From the NCBI GenBank assembly GCA_014529385.2, contig CM043942.1:58469340-58533339 (forward strand): a DNA stretch of 64,000 nucleotides, read 5' to 3'. Below, piece by piece: positions 11,165-22,643 of the stretch. This DNA comes from Adiantum capillus-veneris (lineage: Eukaryota; Streptophyta; Polypodiopsida; Polypodiales; Pteridaceae). The notes beneath the pieces are model-generated. The model did not search any database. It was not told where the DNA came from and was given only the letters and a program-made list of their open reading frames with translations. Position 1 is the stretch's first letter; each line of letters opens with the position of its first letter. The translations under genes were made by a program, and so were the position numbers.

Positions 11165-11800
11165 GTGTGGGTAGAATTTTGCAAATGTTGTTGTGGATTC
11201 AAAGGCTGTTTCAGATGCAAAACTTTGGCATGCACATTTTGGGCATCTGAATTTTGCCAATTTGCTGCATTTGCGCATTTGCAAAAATATGATATGATTG
11301 CTTCTTTGCTACCTCTTGAAGCACCTATAAACATGTTTGTGAAGGCTGCATTTTGGGTAAGATGCATCGTTTGAAGTTTCCAAAGGATGTTTCAATTAGG
11401 GCCACATGCAGGTTGTAGCTTGTTCATAGCGATGTTTGTGGGCCCATGCAAACTATGTCCTTGGGAAATTACTTTTACTTTTTGAATCTCATTGATAATT
11501 ACTCCAGGCATGCATGGGTGTATCCTCTTGACGCAAAGTCCAAAGTGTTTATGTGCTTCAACCAATTTTTGGCTATGGTTGAAAATGTCTCAAAATGTAC
11601 TATGGGCATCCTTTGTCCCGATCGAGGAGTATATGTCTCATGAATTTAATGCATTTTTGGCTAGTCGTGGGATAAAACACCAGTGTACAATGCCGTATAC
11701 ACCTCAGCAAAATGGTGTTACTGAGAGGAAAAACGGGTCTCTCACAGAAATGGCATGATGTATGGTCAAAAGTCAAGCTTTGCCTCATTCGTTTTGACTT
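11165..11800 (+). pseudogene. copia integrase, frameshifted
   Basis: KLWHAHFGHLNFANLLHL (about 11224-11277) is the GAG-pre-integrase His segment. FYFLNLIDNYSRHAWVYPL (about 11474-11530) carries the first catalytic Asp region. CPDRGVYVS stands where S-D-N-G-G-E-Y is expected, and TPQQNGVTERKN (about 11699-11734) has the catalytic Glu of the D,D-35-E triad. The domains lie in at least three frames. Integrase would insert the cDNA; this copy cannot make it intact. Confidence 0.85.
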
Positions 11801-12239
11801 GAGGCTATCATGTGTGCCACTTATGTACTAAGCAGGTGTCCTTTGAAAGCTTTACAGTCTATGAATCCTTACAAAGCATGACATGATAGAAAGCCTTCTA
11901 TTGAGCACATGTGCGTTTTTGGATGTTTGGCTTATGCTTCAGTGCCACAAACACAGTGCAAAAAATAGGATGATAAGGCTTTCAAGTGCATTTTTGTTGG
12001 TTATAGTGCTGAAAGAAAAGGTTACAGATTGTACCATCTGCAAACAAATTGTATCTTGATTTCTCAGGATGTTGTGTATATGGAAGATTCTATTCAGGCT
12101 TTGCTATCATGTACTAGAGACAATAATGTAAGCTCATATGATTGTTTGTTGCCTCTTTTCAGTGGTGGAAGTTTGAATGTAAATTTAAATGAGACAAATG
12201 TACAGCCTACGGGAGTTTCTAAAAATGTTATAGATTAGC

Positions 12240-13305
12240 CCATTATTGATGCAGATGTACATGATGTACTTGATGAGGAAAGGGTTGAATATGAGCATGG
12301 TAGAGGTATGCCAAAATGGCTGGTGCATACTTTGCGTGACAGTAAATTGTATTCACCTTTGTCTAGTCATACTCGTTTAGGTTCTCGCCATGCATCTTAT
12401 GCATCAGCAGATTGTTATGCTTTAGTTGTGTCTAGATTATGTCATGTTGAGGAACCTCTGTCTTTTCATGAAGCACAGAATTTAGAAAATTGGATGGATG
12501 CCATGCAATCTAAATATGATGCACTTATAGAAAATGACACGTGGACTTTATGTGATTTGAGTCCTGGCAAAAAGGCCATTGGTACAAAGTGGGTTTACAA
12601 GTTGAAATGCAAGCTGGATGGTCAGATTGATTGCTATAAGCATCGACTTGTTGCAAAGGGTTATGCACAGCAAAAAGTCATAGATTATGAAGAGAGTTTT
12701 TCTCCCACTTGTTGTATGACTACTGTGCGTTTTTATGTGGATTGGAAACTCATTTTGGTTGGGATGTACATCAGTTAGACATTATTACTGCTTTCTTGAA
12801 TGGTGACATATTTGAGGAAGTTTATGTAATGTAGCCTTGCGATTTTGTCAAGAAAGAACAAGAGGATAAAGTGTGCAAATGTAAGAAAGCTTTATATGGG
12901 TTGAAGCAATCTCCTCGTGCTTGGTATGAGAAAGTTGACACTCATTTGGTCAAAGGCTTTCATAACAATCCAATAGAAAGCACATTGTATGTAAAGCGTG
13001 AGGGTGATGTACTTCTCATTTTTGTTCTCTATGTGGATGATTTGTTGATCACTAGACCAAATGAGAGACAAATTGTTGAATTTAAGGCTGATTTGAATGC
13101 TACTTTCAAGATGAAAGATTTGGGGTTGTTGCATCATTACGTGGGTATACAGTTTAAACAATGTGATGGTGGTATTGCCTTGCGTCAGACAAGTTACAGA
13201 GAGACATTGCTATGTAAGTTTGAACTTGAGGATTGCAAAGCTATTTCCACTCCTATGGAAACACGTTTGCAATTGAGTCTTCATGATGTTGGTGATTCTT
13301 GCTAA
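12240..13305 (+). pseudogene. copia reverse transcriptase, frameshifted
   Basis: Frames 12308-12778 and 12871-13305 together cover the copia RT. The first includes NDTWTLCDLSPGKKAIGTKW, HRLVAKGYAQQ and EESFSPT. A frame change and a TAG at about 12833 follow, then KALYGLKQSPRAWYEK and the catalytic box VLYVDDLLI (Y-V-D-D). TFKMKDLGLLHHYVGIQ closes the domain. It would copy element RNA into DNA. The catalytic Asp pair is intact although the frame is broken. Confidence 0.88.
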
Positions 13306-13985
13306 TGTCAGTCTTTACCAAACTGATGTTGGATGCCTTATTTATGTATGCAACACAAGGCCGGATATTCATTTTGCAATCTCACAGGTCAACAGATTTA
13401 GGCATAGCCCACGGTCTAAGAATTGGCATGTTGTCAAGAAGATTTTTTTCTACTTGAGTGGCACTTTACATCTTGGCTTGTTTTATCCCAAGGGCGGATC
13501 ATTGCCGCCAGATTTACATGCTTTTTGGACTCAACTTGGGCTGGTTGTTTGGACACATGAGTGTCCACAAGTGGTGTTTGTTTCATGCACGGTAGTTCAT
13601 GTATCTCATGGTTGAGAAGGAATCAACCTATTGTGGCCACTTCTATTTTTGAGGCTAAGTACAATGCAGTCTTCATAGCTACGGTTGAGTGTGTATGGCT
13701 CGAACGCCTTATGGCTGATTTGGTGTTGGACAGGACACTGCCAACACCATCTACACTGATAGTCAAAGCACATTGGCAGTTGCAAGGAACCCAATTTTTC
13801 ATGCTCGCACAAAGCACATTGAGGTGCATTACCACTATGTTAGGGAGAGGCTCGCAGCAGGAGAGATCAACTTGGCTTATGTGCTAACACTTGACAACCT
13901 TGTAGATCTTTTGACAAAGGCATTGTCTTGTGAGAAGTTCAAAGCTTTCCACAAAGCTTTGGGCTTACTCCCCTTTGTGGACTGA
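13283..13985 (+). pseudogene. copia RNase H, frameshifted
   Basis: Three overlapping frames hold the parts: YVCNTRPDIHFAISQVNRF, then a region aligning with the TDADWAG block but rewritten by frame changes, then STSGVCFMHGSSCISWLRR and IFEAKYNAV. Last come ARNPIFHARTKHIEVHYHYV and DNLVDLLTKAL, the usual copia RNase H C-terminus. RNase H would remove the RNA strand from cDNA hybrids. Confidence 0.85.
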
Positions 13986-14062
13986 TCCTTTCCTTAGGGC
14001 ATGGAAATTCCCTATACTCTATGTGACAGCTCTCGTTCACCGCATCGCTCCCAGGGGGGATT

Positions 14063-14288
14063 TGTTACCAAATACATGTGGTAGGGATGTGTGTGAACAC
14101 ACTTAGACCATCAGTGCATTTTTTCCTTGCTAGGAGGTTTTTTCTCCCGTGCATTGTATATACGTCCATCACTCTAGGGCTATCTTATCTTCCATAGCAC
14201 ACTAACTATACTACTCTCTGTTGTGTGTCTTGAGCTTCCTTCATCTTCTCCAAGCTATGTGTGTTTCCCTGCAACCCTATTTTCAACA
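14063..14288 (+). repeat. candidate copia 3' LTR (226 bp)
   Basis: Begins TGTTACCAAATACATGTGG directly after a purine-rich CAGGGGGGATT and ends TTTTCAACA, giving TG...CA termini. It lies about 80 bp beyond the RNase H stop. There is no partner LTR in the window, so the boundaries are inferred. Confidence 0.45.
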
Positions 14289-15282
14289 GGGAGTTGAAAA
14301 GGCTTTGTTGGTAAGAATCTAGAGTCGATGGTCAGCACCAAAAGATTCCACCTCAATTTGCCTGATTGGAAGGAAAGGGAATACTTTAGAGACTTTTGAG
14401 ACCATTTCTAGAAGAGTAGAATAACTGAGAGTACAAAGATTGTTTTGAATTTTTTTTACAACATCTAAAGTAACATTGTCTCTACAGAAGAGGCCACCTA
14501 TTTGTGGGACAATAAACGTAGCTAGAGTGCTAATGAAAGCAATATTAAGTCCACACAAGTTTTTGAGAAAATTGGCAAGTTTAGCATCAAAACAGGAAAA
14601 ATGATCTAGATCTTGATTATACTACTGAGCCAAAATAGGCAGTTGGGTAATGTATTGGGAAATCATAGCAACGCCATCTTCAAGCTCTTTGTCTAGAGCA
14701 GCAAGGGGCTTAACCCAATCATTGAAAGAGATTATGTGCAAAATAGAAAACTTCTCTCCTAGTGATAATGACGAGTCATATATAAGTTGTGAAGCATCCA
14801 ACTTGCTAATACATCAAAGGACAAGAGAGCTATTTGAGAAGCTAATTCAAGCCCTTGGGAGAGGGTTAAGGCCTATATCAAAAAAGTGAGAGATTAGATG
14901 TAAAGAGGTAACTATTCAGGGTAAGTAGTCTTTTTGTTTTTTGGCTTTTCTATCCAAAAACCGCCTAGTTCTAGGGCAAGGAGATTTATGTGAAGGGTGG
15001 TCCTTTAAATATTCTAGAATATTTTTCATAATCTTTGGTTTCATAGGGTCGTGGATAATCCTCATAGGAGCAGTCCGTTTATAGGTAGCATGTTCTTGAA
15101 AAAAATTTAATCAATGGTAAGTGAACTTTGATTAACCTGCAACCCTAAAACCGACAAAGTCTATAGACTACAATACCCGTGAGAAGGAATCCAATCTATA
15201 GTCAAAGACAAACCACCTAACATCTGTCAACTTGAACAGAAATTATAGACAGTGGGTTAGCCAAAACACTATAGACCAAAAG
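14289..15282. other. anonymous sequence between two retroelements
   Basis: No recognisable gene. A minus frame (14319-14558, extendable upstream) and a plus frame (14650-14889) give ordinary-looking but unidentifiable protein. Confidence 0.4.
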
Positions 15283-15975
15283 TGTAATGGAATTAGCCTT
15301 TTAACTTGAGTTGGAGCGAAAAGTGAATAACATATTGAGCATTATTTTGAGTATAGATTTATAGTGAGAAAGACAGTGCTTGGATGGAGAGAGCAACACT
15401 AACACATTACTTCATTAACATGGCATGATCAATACTTGTAAAAGAGAGTGAGAGTTTAGAGAAATTGACACCAATAGAGGAACGGATTAGTTGGATCCGG
15501 TCCCCCCTCCAATAGGCATTTCTATTATAGATTCTTCCATGACGGAATACTTGTTTACAATACAACTGTTTGTGTTCCTTGAGACCTTCTTGATGAGATG
15601 AAGATGGTAAACTTCACTCACCAAGTATAACAACAATAAACATGATTAGCATGAACTTGGAAAATGCCCAGCCTCAATCCCAAGACCTCAAACACCATGA
15701 AAGGTGAGGAGAGCTGGCAAGGAGTGAGGAAGAAGAGAGAAATAGAAGTAGCTCTACGCGAAAGCAATAACCCCTGGCACATAATCACTCATAGCTCTTG
15801 TAGCATAGCTTAGCATAGTGATAATGGAGATTAGAGAGATTGATAGGCAAGCATAATCATTCTCTTGTGTAGATTTGCATCCATAGCGAAGAGCTTGTGG
15901 TAGTAGACACTCAACTTATCAAGCTTGGAGAAGGAGATGGAATCCTTGCTTCACAAGAGTGTGTGAAGGGAAGAA

Positions 15976-16017
<42 letters not shown>

Positions 16018-16718
16018 AGCTAGGTCAACCCCCACCCCTTTCCTAGGCTTCCCTTGAAGCTCATTGGGCCATGTAGCCCTCTAGCCAATGAGAGCTTGGC
16101 TCCCTTTGGGGCAAGATGTGTAGTCTCTTGAAAAGTGTCCTTATTTCCCTCTTGCGAGGTTAAGCTAGCACCCCCCTTGCTTAAGCACAGCCCTTGCCCG
16201 CTTGAGCAATGTGCCTCTACACTTGACATGTGGCCCCTTTCCTTTCATAAGAGTATGGGTCCTTGGTGAAGTGCATACTTACTACACACATCCCTCCTTT
16301 GTAGGGCTCTCCCCCCTCTTTGTAGCAAGATATTTGATCTTGGTAAGCAGGTAGGCCCCCTGCTTAAGCACAGCCCTAGCTTAAGCAAGATGCCCCCTTA
16401 CCTGCTTAGACCTTAGAGACTAAAGAGTGAAAATTTAAAGACTATGTCTTAAGGCTTTTAACACTTACCTTTGGAGGCTTTAACACTTATCTTTGGAGGC
16501 TTTAATGAAGACAGCCCTAAGGTCTTTTCTCCATTGGTTAACCTTGCTCTTTGATAGACCTTTTCTCAATTGGGCCCCTTTACCATTGGCCCCGTGCTGA
16601 AATAGATCTATAAGCACATATATATCTTAACCCTTGTTCCCGTATATTCTCTCACATTAAGTGATCATTTTAATATGAGAAAATCATTTGGGTTGGTCAG
16701 ATATTAGATTTTATAACA
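15283..16718 (-). repeat. gypsy 3' LTR, about 1.44 kb
   Basis: In element sense it begins TGTTATAAAATC just after a polypurine tract and ends CCATTACA, giving TG...CA termini. The part at 15283-15635 matches 22279-22643 closely, apart from a 12-bp indel and scattered substitutions. The other 1.08 kb has no partner. A (GA)n tract (15980-16015) lies inside. Confidence 0.75.
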
Positions 16719-16732
16719 TTACCTCTCTCTTG
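16719..16732 (-). other. polypurine tract of the gypsy element
   Basis: Minus strand reads AAGAGAGAGGTAA directly before the LTR start TGTTATAA. Upstream is a GAGGACGACTATGATTTC-type coding end, common just before the tract in plant gypsy elements. It would prime plus-strand DNA synthesis. Confidence 0.75.
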
Positions 16733-17039
16733 AAATCATAGTCGTCCTCGACTATGAGGTAGAAGAGATAAATTCGTAGTCATTAGTCAATTCTTCTTAG
16801 CGGGTAGAGGATCCCTTTTTACCCTACGACATCTTTCAAGATGGATGACTAATCCATTTGGTGCTTGGGAGACATAGCTGCCGCAAGCATGTCTGCTCTT
16901 TAGTCCATTTCATTCTCCCAAAGTAGAGTGACAAATTCTACTTGGTGTTTGAGAGACGTCGTCCTCACAAACATGATTCTAAGCATGCATACTATTTAAA
17001 TTTGTGCACAATAAAAAGAGAATTAGTATTATAAGACAA

Positions 17040-17990
17040 AAACACGAGTCGTTTAAAGGAAATTTGTACATTTTCTTACTCTAATGTAGCATTGTAAGCA
17101 TTGACAAGGTTCGTACTATCCTTAAGTTGTATTCCTTGCATCCATCTAGCATCTTCAAAAGGATAATTTTTTAATTTAATAAGATATCATCGGATAATCT
17201 TACCATGTCGTAGCACCTTGTCTTCATGCCGAAGGATAGCTTCGGGTTGTAGCACCTCTTCTTGGTCTTCAACTTCAGGTGGATCTTCAATAATTAGGTC
17301 ACTTGGTGGCTCTCTTTTGTAGGGCTTAAGTAGGCTCACATGAAAAGCATTGTGTATGAGCCAGTGGTTGGGCAATTTGAGTTGGTAAGCTGTCTCATTG
17401 ATAGGCCTCAAGATTTGGAAAGGACCATAGTATCTTTTTGCTAGCTTAGCATAATACTTTTGATGGCCCGTAGGATTTTTGCCCGTCGTTTGCCTTAGTT
17501 GAGCCTTAGGAAACTTAAGTAAGACTCAATCATTTTCTTGGAATGTTAAGGCCCTTCTGTGCTTGTCAGCCAGCTTTTTGCCTTTGTTGAGATATGGATA
17601 CAACCTCCTTCATCTTTTGAAAAGATTCTTCTAGGTCATGGCTATACTCATCGGCGGCAAAGATCTTGTACTTTAAGTAGCAAGGGACTTTTTGGTTTTC
17701 CCTCAATGATCTCAAAAGGTGCCTTTCCCGTAGAAGTATGTACAGTATTATTGTAAGAATACTCTACAAGTGGTAAGTACTTTTTCCATTGTGAGCGTTG
17801 ATCTACTTCTGTAACATAAGTCTTTAGTAGATCGAGTATCGTAAGATTGGCTATCTCACTTTGGCCATCCATTTGTGGGTGATAGGCCGAAGAGAAGTTC
17901 AATCTTGTTCCTACATTTTCAAAGAGACCTTTCCAGAAATTACTGATCATTCTAGGATCTCTACCTGACACAATGGATGTGGGTAATCCG
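17040..17990 (-). pseudogene. gypsy integrase C-terminal half and chromodomain-like tail
   Basis: Frame 17971-17648 has SGRDPRMISNFW, SSAYHPQMDGQSEIAN (with the catalytic Glu) and YNNTVHTSTGKAPFEI. After a frame change, 17411-17187 encodes [20 protein letters not shown] and a tail read on past the stop with YLIKLKNYPFEDARWM. That pattern resembles the chromodomain found at the end of chromovirus integrases, which guides insertion to marked chromatin. The chromodomain call is by pattern only. Confidence 0.75.
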
Positions 17991-17999
17991 TGGTGTTTG

Positions 18000-18900
18000 A
18001 AAATCTATGATATGAAGAGAGTTGCCATTTGATGTGCCTTAATAATCTTTTTGATAGGAATAAAGTGTGCTTGTTTGCTAAACCTGTCGACTATTGTCCA
18101 TATTCTCGTATTCCCATGGATAGACTTGGGTAATCCAAAGATGAAATCCATGGATATACTCTCTCATGGTGAATTTGGAATAGGCAAGGGCTGGAGTAAT
18201 CCAAATTGCTTCCCTCTATCGTATTTGGTCTTTGGGCATACTACGCATTTTGAAACATACTCTTGTATGTCCGCTTTCATGGTAGGCCAATAGAAATACG
18301 TCTCTACTCCTCGAAGAGTAGGTTGAATACCTCTATGCCCCGCACAGGGAGGAGCATGGGATTCATACATAACTTTGTCATGAAGGGAATGTGTAACACA
18401 TAGCCTATTTCCGTGGACAAGATAACCATCCTGCAAGGTGAATGGTTCCTCTTTCTTCCCTAAAGCAAGGGCTGATATTATGTCTCTAAAACCAGGGTCA
18501 GTACCATACTCATCTATCATAAAAGATAGGTCATTGTGAGTAGCAATAGACACTGCATTAACTTTTGGTCGTCGTGAAAGTGCATCATCCACTTGATTGT
18601 GCTTACCAGCAATGTGAGCAATATAAAAATTCAATTGCAAAAGAAAATTTTCCCACCTTATTTGTTTGTCAAAGAGCTTGGTTTGCGTCATGAAATATTT
18701 GAGACTTTGGTGGTCGGTTCGCAGAATAAATGGAGTCCCCAATAGGTAGTGCTTCCATGTGTCTAGGGCATGTAGAACAGCTAAAAGCTCTTTCTCGTAA
18801 ATGCCCAAGACTCGTTCATCGGTATTGAGCCTGCGGATCCCATATGCTATGGCATGCCCTTCTTGAAGCAAAACTGCTCCAAGGCAATCACCACAAGCAT
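18000..18900 (-). pseudogene. gypsy RNase H and integrase N-terminal half
   Basis: Frame 18871-18164 starts within RNase H (EGHAIAYGIRRL; YEKELLAVLHALDTWKHYL; RTDHQSLKYF; NQVDDALSR). It continues into the integrase zinc-binding H2C2 domain (HAPPCAGHRGIQPTL...CVVCPKTKYDR). A stop follows NSP, and the first integrase Asp region (SISMDFIFGLP) is read past it. The frame change near 18890 looks like loss of one T from a short T run before the DACGDCLGAVL segment. Confidence 0.85.
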
Positions 18901-19903
18901 CACATTGAACCTCAATGTCTTTGAGAGATCAGGAAGCATGAGGACTGGTTGAGAGGTGAGCTTCTCCTTGAGTGTGTCAAAAGCATTTTGCTCCTTAGCA
19001 GTCCATACATACTTAACGTTATTCTTAGTTAAGTCATGTAGTGGTCCTGCTACTTGGGAGAATTTTGCTATGAAGCGTCTATAGTATGCGCACATACCAA
19101 TAAAGCTTCTTAGCGCATGTAGATTCCTTGGGTTAGGCCATGCTTTTATTACCTCTAACTTTAAAGGATCCATACGAATACCATCTTGAGAGATAATATG
19201 ACCTAAGTGTTGAATCTCTTGAAGGAAAAATTCACTTTTCTTTTGGTTGAGAAAAAGTTTATTCTCCCTCAATGCTTGAAAAATCACTTGGAGATGTTGC
19301 TTATGTTCCTCCAAAGACTTGGAGTAGATGATGATATCATCAAAGAAAACTCCAGTGAATTTGCGGTATGGTCTAAAAATTTGCGGTATGGTCTAAAAAT
19401 TTTCTCCATTAGACAATTGAATGTAGCAGGTGCATTAGTCAAACCAAAAGGCATGACTAGATATTCATAAAGACCGAACGTTGTGCAAAACGCGGTCTTT
19501 AAGATATTTTCATCCACTATCCTTATTTGATGATAGCTACTCTTGAGGTCAATCCTACTAAAGTAGGTAGAGCCTTGTAGCTCATCAAACAGATCTTCTA
19601 CCCGAGGCACGAAAAATCTATTTTTGATAGTGATATGGTTTAATGCTTGATAGTCCACACAATGCGGTATGTACAATCTTTATTTTGCACTAAAAGGACT
19701 GGAGAACAAAAGGGAGAGGAACTAGGCCTCACCATCCCTTTTTCTACCAGCTCCTGTACTTGCCTCATGATCTCCTCTTGTTGAGCTTGTGAGACTCGAT
19801 AAGGAGGCTTGTTAGGTGTTGAGCTTCCAGGAAGGAGTTCAATGCGATGGTCATCATCCCCTCGTTTTGGAGGTAAGTCCATAGGGATATCATCGATGAA
19901 CAC
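18890..19903 (-). pseudogene. gypsy reverse transcriptase in three frames
   Basis: Frame 19903-19640 carries RIELLPGSSTPNKPPYR and [14 protein letters not shown]. Frame 19676-19284 carries [31 protein letters not shown] and [14 protein letters not shown]. Frame 19314-18847 holds NQKKSEFFLQEIQHLGH and CAYYRRFIAKFSQVAGPLHD. The catalytic F-F-D-D box lies just after a 20-bp tandem duplication (19361-19400) that shifts the frame. The other break, near 19665, is a one-base loss in the segment that should read R-M-C-V-D-Y. Confidence 0.9.
19361..19400. repeat. 20-bp tandem duplication in RT
   Basis: TTTGCGGTATGGTCTAAAAA is present twice in a row. Twenty is not a multiple of three, so it shifts the RT frame immediately upstream of the catalytic box. 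Confidence 0.9.
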
Positions 19904-19906
19904 ATC

Positions 19907-20155
19907 TTAAAATCCTTTTAGAAAACTAGACAAGTCTAACTCTTCTTGATTCCTACCATTTACTTTTGATGAAACATTAGGATCTTTTTTGACAAAAAAC
20001 ATATACGCAGAAACCGAGCTCTTCATTGATTTATCAAAAGCAGGAGAATTTACAAGTAGAAAAGTGCGACCACGCTCACTAGCATCTATGTACATATTCT
20101 TTCCCCTGTAAGTGAAGTTAATTCTCCTTTCAGGGAACTTCATATTGGCAGCCAT
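19907..20155 (-). pseudogene. gypsy protease/RT linker segment
   Basis: In the same frame as the gag and protease pieces. It reads from MAANMKFPERRINFTYRGKN to LDLSSFLKGF, then a stop, then the RT frame. It corresponds to the spacer between retropepsin and RT and has no enzyme motif of its own. Confidence 0.7.
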
Positions 20156-20870
20156 GCGATCAAACCATGGTGCCCCTAAGATAACATCCTCATGTTGGAG
20201 AGGAGAGATGAAAAATTATTCTTTGTCAACATAGCTTTGGACATGAAGCCTCAACTTCCCAATCAAGGGAGTAACAGAGGCTTGTTGTCCCTTGGAAGCT
20301 GCGTCAGCTGTCATTACCATATCTCCCATCTTGAAAGCTTGAATGCCCAACTTGGTGGCCAACTCCATTGATATGAAGTTGTGAGTAGAGCCAGGGTCAA
20401 ACAAGATGAATGCATCATGCTCTCTTACCTTCCCCCAAGCATAGGAGAGTGATGAGCCTTTGCAATGAGCATCCTCTTTTGGAGCATCGATGGTGGAAGC
20501 CCTAGGAGTCTCATTGCGAGTATTCTTCTTGGGGCAAGAACGATAGCCGTGTCCTTGCTCCCCACACTTGAAACACTTATGGTCCTTGCGAAAAGCTTCA
20601 AGATCTTCAGGAGAGAGTTTGCTTTTACCTTTGTAAACTCCCTTCTCCTTGGACCGATTGTTGTTGTTGTTGTTGTTGGAAGTGCCTTGGGAAGAATTTT
20701 GAGCATTGGTCTTCCCCTTTGCATCATTTTTGCCTTTGTTGTCCATGGATTTGACATTACGTCCAACCCCTTGATGGAAATTGATACGTGAAGCAACCAT
20801 GGTGTGATGGATTACTTCACTAATAGTAGCAAGCCGTTGAGAGTTGATGTATTCGGCCATCTCTTCAGGT
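20155..20870 (-). pseudogene. gypsy gag C-terminus with zinc knuckle and protease
   Basis: Frame 20860-20216 begins in the end of gag and has an Asn/Lys-rich linker. It carries CFKCGEQGHGYRSC, a perfect C-X2-C-X4-H-X4-C knuckle, and then AFILFDPGSTHNFIS with D-P-G-S-T in place of the usual D-S/T-G, which is normal for this gypsy group. A stop (TAA) follows KE near 20216. The same frame continues with PLQHEDVILGAPWFDRM, the protease C-terminal motif. The knuckle binds RNA and the protease matures Gag-Pol. Confidence 0.85.
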
Positions 20871-20874
20871 AATC

Positions 20875-21907
20875 CCGCATAGAATTGTTGCCTTTGCTCG
20901 GCAAAGTCTATCTTTTGAAAGACAGTAGCCTTGAGACGTCAATCCCAAAACATGTCTACATACTTGTGGATAGACTCATGAGGGAGAAGCTTCAAGCTGC
21001 GCCATTCGGTAAGCACTTTGTCCTTTGCATCGCTTGCAAGGAATTGCTTCATGATGGAAATTCGTAGAGTTTTCCATGTCTTTGGGGCTTTTCCGTTGCC
21101 ACAAAGGCTAGCCCACCATTGACGAGCTGATTTTTGAAAGTGCATAGCTACATGGTGTAGCTTGGAGGACTCTATAAAGCCCTCGTCTCCAAAAGCCGCA
21201 TCAAATTGTTGGATGAAGGCCAACACTTTGTCAGTAGCACCAAAGGTGCCATCATAAGTGAGAAAAGAGATACTCTTTCCTCCCTCCTTGAACTTCTTCA
21301 ACTTTTGGGACCTTCTCCATGCAGGGAATGATTTGCGATGTCCTCCTCTCTTATATTCTCTAGGAGAATATCCATAGCTTTCATCGGAAGAGGAGGAAGG
21401 TGAAGAAGAAGGAGAAGAGGGTGACCTCTTCCTAGCCCTTTTCTTCCTTTGTTTCCTCTCTTCTCTTTCGGAATGACGAAGAGAAGGACTGTGTGTTGAT
21501 CTTTTCCTCTTGGGAGGAGTAGGCAATCGTCAAGACTGTTGTCTTCGTGGAGCCACATCTTCAGAAGAACTTAAATTTGCATTGCTTACTTGCTCTTTGG
21601 ATTCCTCCTCTCGTATGGGAGAGAGTCTTCTTTTGGGGGTCTCTTCAAGAGGCCTCCTAAGCTCTCTCTCCTCTTGGAGAGGAAGGGAAATTCCATAAGC
21701 ACGAAGTTGTTGAGTAACTTTGTCTTACAAAGCAGGGTTGCCCATAGCTTGCTGCAACCTAGTGACTAGATAATTCACAAACATGGGAGCATCATCATTA
21801 GCACCTTCATGTGCAAAATCAAAGCTATCAATGCTCATTCTACTCTCTTGATTATTGTCAGCCATGTTAACAAAATTTATGTATGTACTTAGTGTATGCT
21901 TTGGCAA
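20875..21907 (-). pseudogene. gypsy gag (capsid) with in-frame stops
   Basis: The frame opens near 21907, with an internal Met at MADNNQESRMSIDSFDF. It is interrupted by TAA near 21726 and TGA near 21528, then open at 21526-20939. That part has a Ser/Arg-rich basic stretch followed by a capsid-type core: TDKVLAFIQQFDAAFGDEGF, HHVAMHFQKSARQWWASL and SIHKYVDMFWD, ending in TGA. The core matches the Retrotrans_gag type. All breaks in this stretch are nonsense changes rather than frameshifts. Confidence 0.85.
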
Positions 21908-22265
21908 TTCAAAACCTTAGTTGACACTCCTCTTAGCCTTTGAAAATTGGCTCTTAAGTATCTACACCCACGGCTCAAAGTGGTTAATTATAGAGAGTAG
22001 AGGAATAGGTCTAACATAGCGAACTGCCAAGGGCTAGCTCCTTTCGGACTTCTTATGGCTCAATAATGGTAAAGCCGTAAGCAAGTCTAAAAAGACTCCA
22101 TTATTAAGTCCAAAACTCCCGAGGTGTGCACCATCCCCCACATAGTGGGCTCAACAAAACCGATAATAGATCCGAGTTCCACTTACCCTAATATAATTAA
22201 CAACATCAACCATTTATAGGCTACTTAAGGACCTCTCTTCTTAAGCAAGAAAAGAGAAAACAAAT

Positions 22266-22277
22266 GCTCTGATACCA
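22266..22277 (-). other. primer-binding site (initiator Met tRNA)
   Basis: Minus strand reads TGGTATCAGAGC one base after the LTR end TTACA. It complements the 3' end of plant initiator methionine tRNA and sets the orientation of the element. Confidence 0.92.
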
Positions 22278-22278
22278 A

Positions 22279-22643
22279 TGTAATGGAATTAACCTTTTAA
22301 CTTGAGTTGGAGTGGAAAGTGAATAACATATTGAGAATTTCCTTGAGCATTCTTTTGAGTATAGATTTATAGTGAGAAAGACAGTGCTTGGATGGAGAGA
22401 GCAACACTAACGCATTACTTCATTAACATGGCATGATCAATACTTGTAAAAGAGAGTGAGAGTTTAGAGAAATTGACACCAATAGAGGACCGGATTAGTT
22501 GGATCCCGTCCCCCCTCCAATAGGCATTTGTACTATAGATTCTTCCATGACGGAAGACTTGTTTACAACACAACTATTTGTGTTCCTTGAGACCTTCTTG
22601 ATGAGATGAAGATGGTAAACTTCACTCACCAAGTATAACAACA
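22279..22643 (-). repeat. gypsy 5' LTR, truncated
   Basis: Shares about 353 bp with the 3' LTR, then stops matching after ...AAGTATAACAACA. The opposite boundary next to the primer-binding site is exact. About 1.08 kb of the LTR's upstream half is missing. Confidence 0.75.

Larger units (their letters stand above)
10385..14288 (+). mobile_element. Ty1/copia LTR retrotransposon, decayed
   Basis: Zinc knuckle, protease, integrase, RT and RNase H occur in copia order (integrase before RT) on plus. A polypurine-like CAGGGGGGA (14052-14060) is followed by a TG...CA-bounded candidate 3' LTR. No 5' LTR or primer-binding site is visible near 10.38 kb, so the 5' end is lost. Many stops and frameshifts make it inactive. 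Confidence 0.85.
15283..22643 (-). mobile_element. Ty3/gypsy LTR retrotransposon with truncated 5' LTR
   Basis: On the minus strand the order is 5' LTR piece (22643-22279), primer-binding site, gag with zinc knuckle, protease, RT, RNase H, integrase, chromodomain-like tail, polypurine tract and 3' LTR (16718-15283). The order and the [15 protein letters not shown] and YHPQxDGQSE-type motifs define a Ty3/gypsy element. Stops and frameshifts are spread along gag-pol. No target-site duplication is found (AAAAG left, GACAA right), as expected if the 5' LTR is cut short. Confidence 0.9.
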
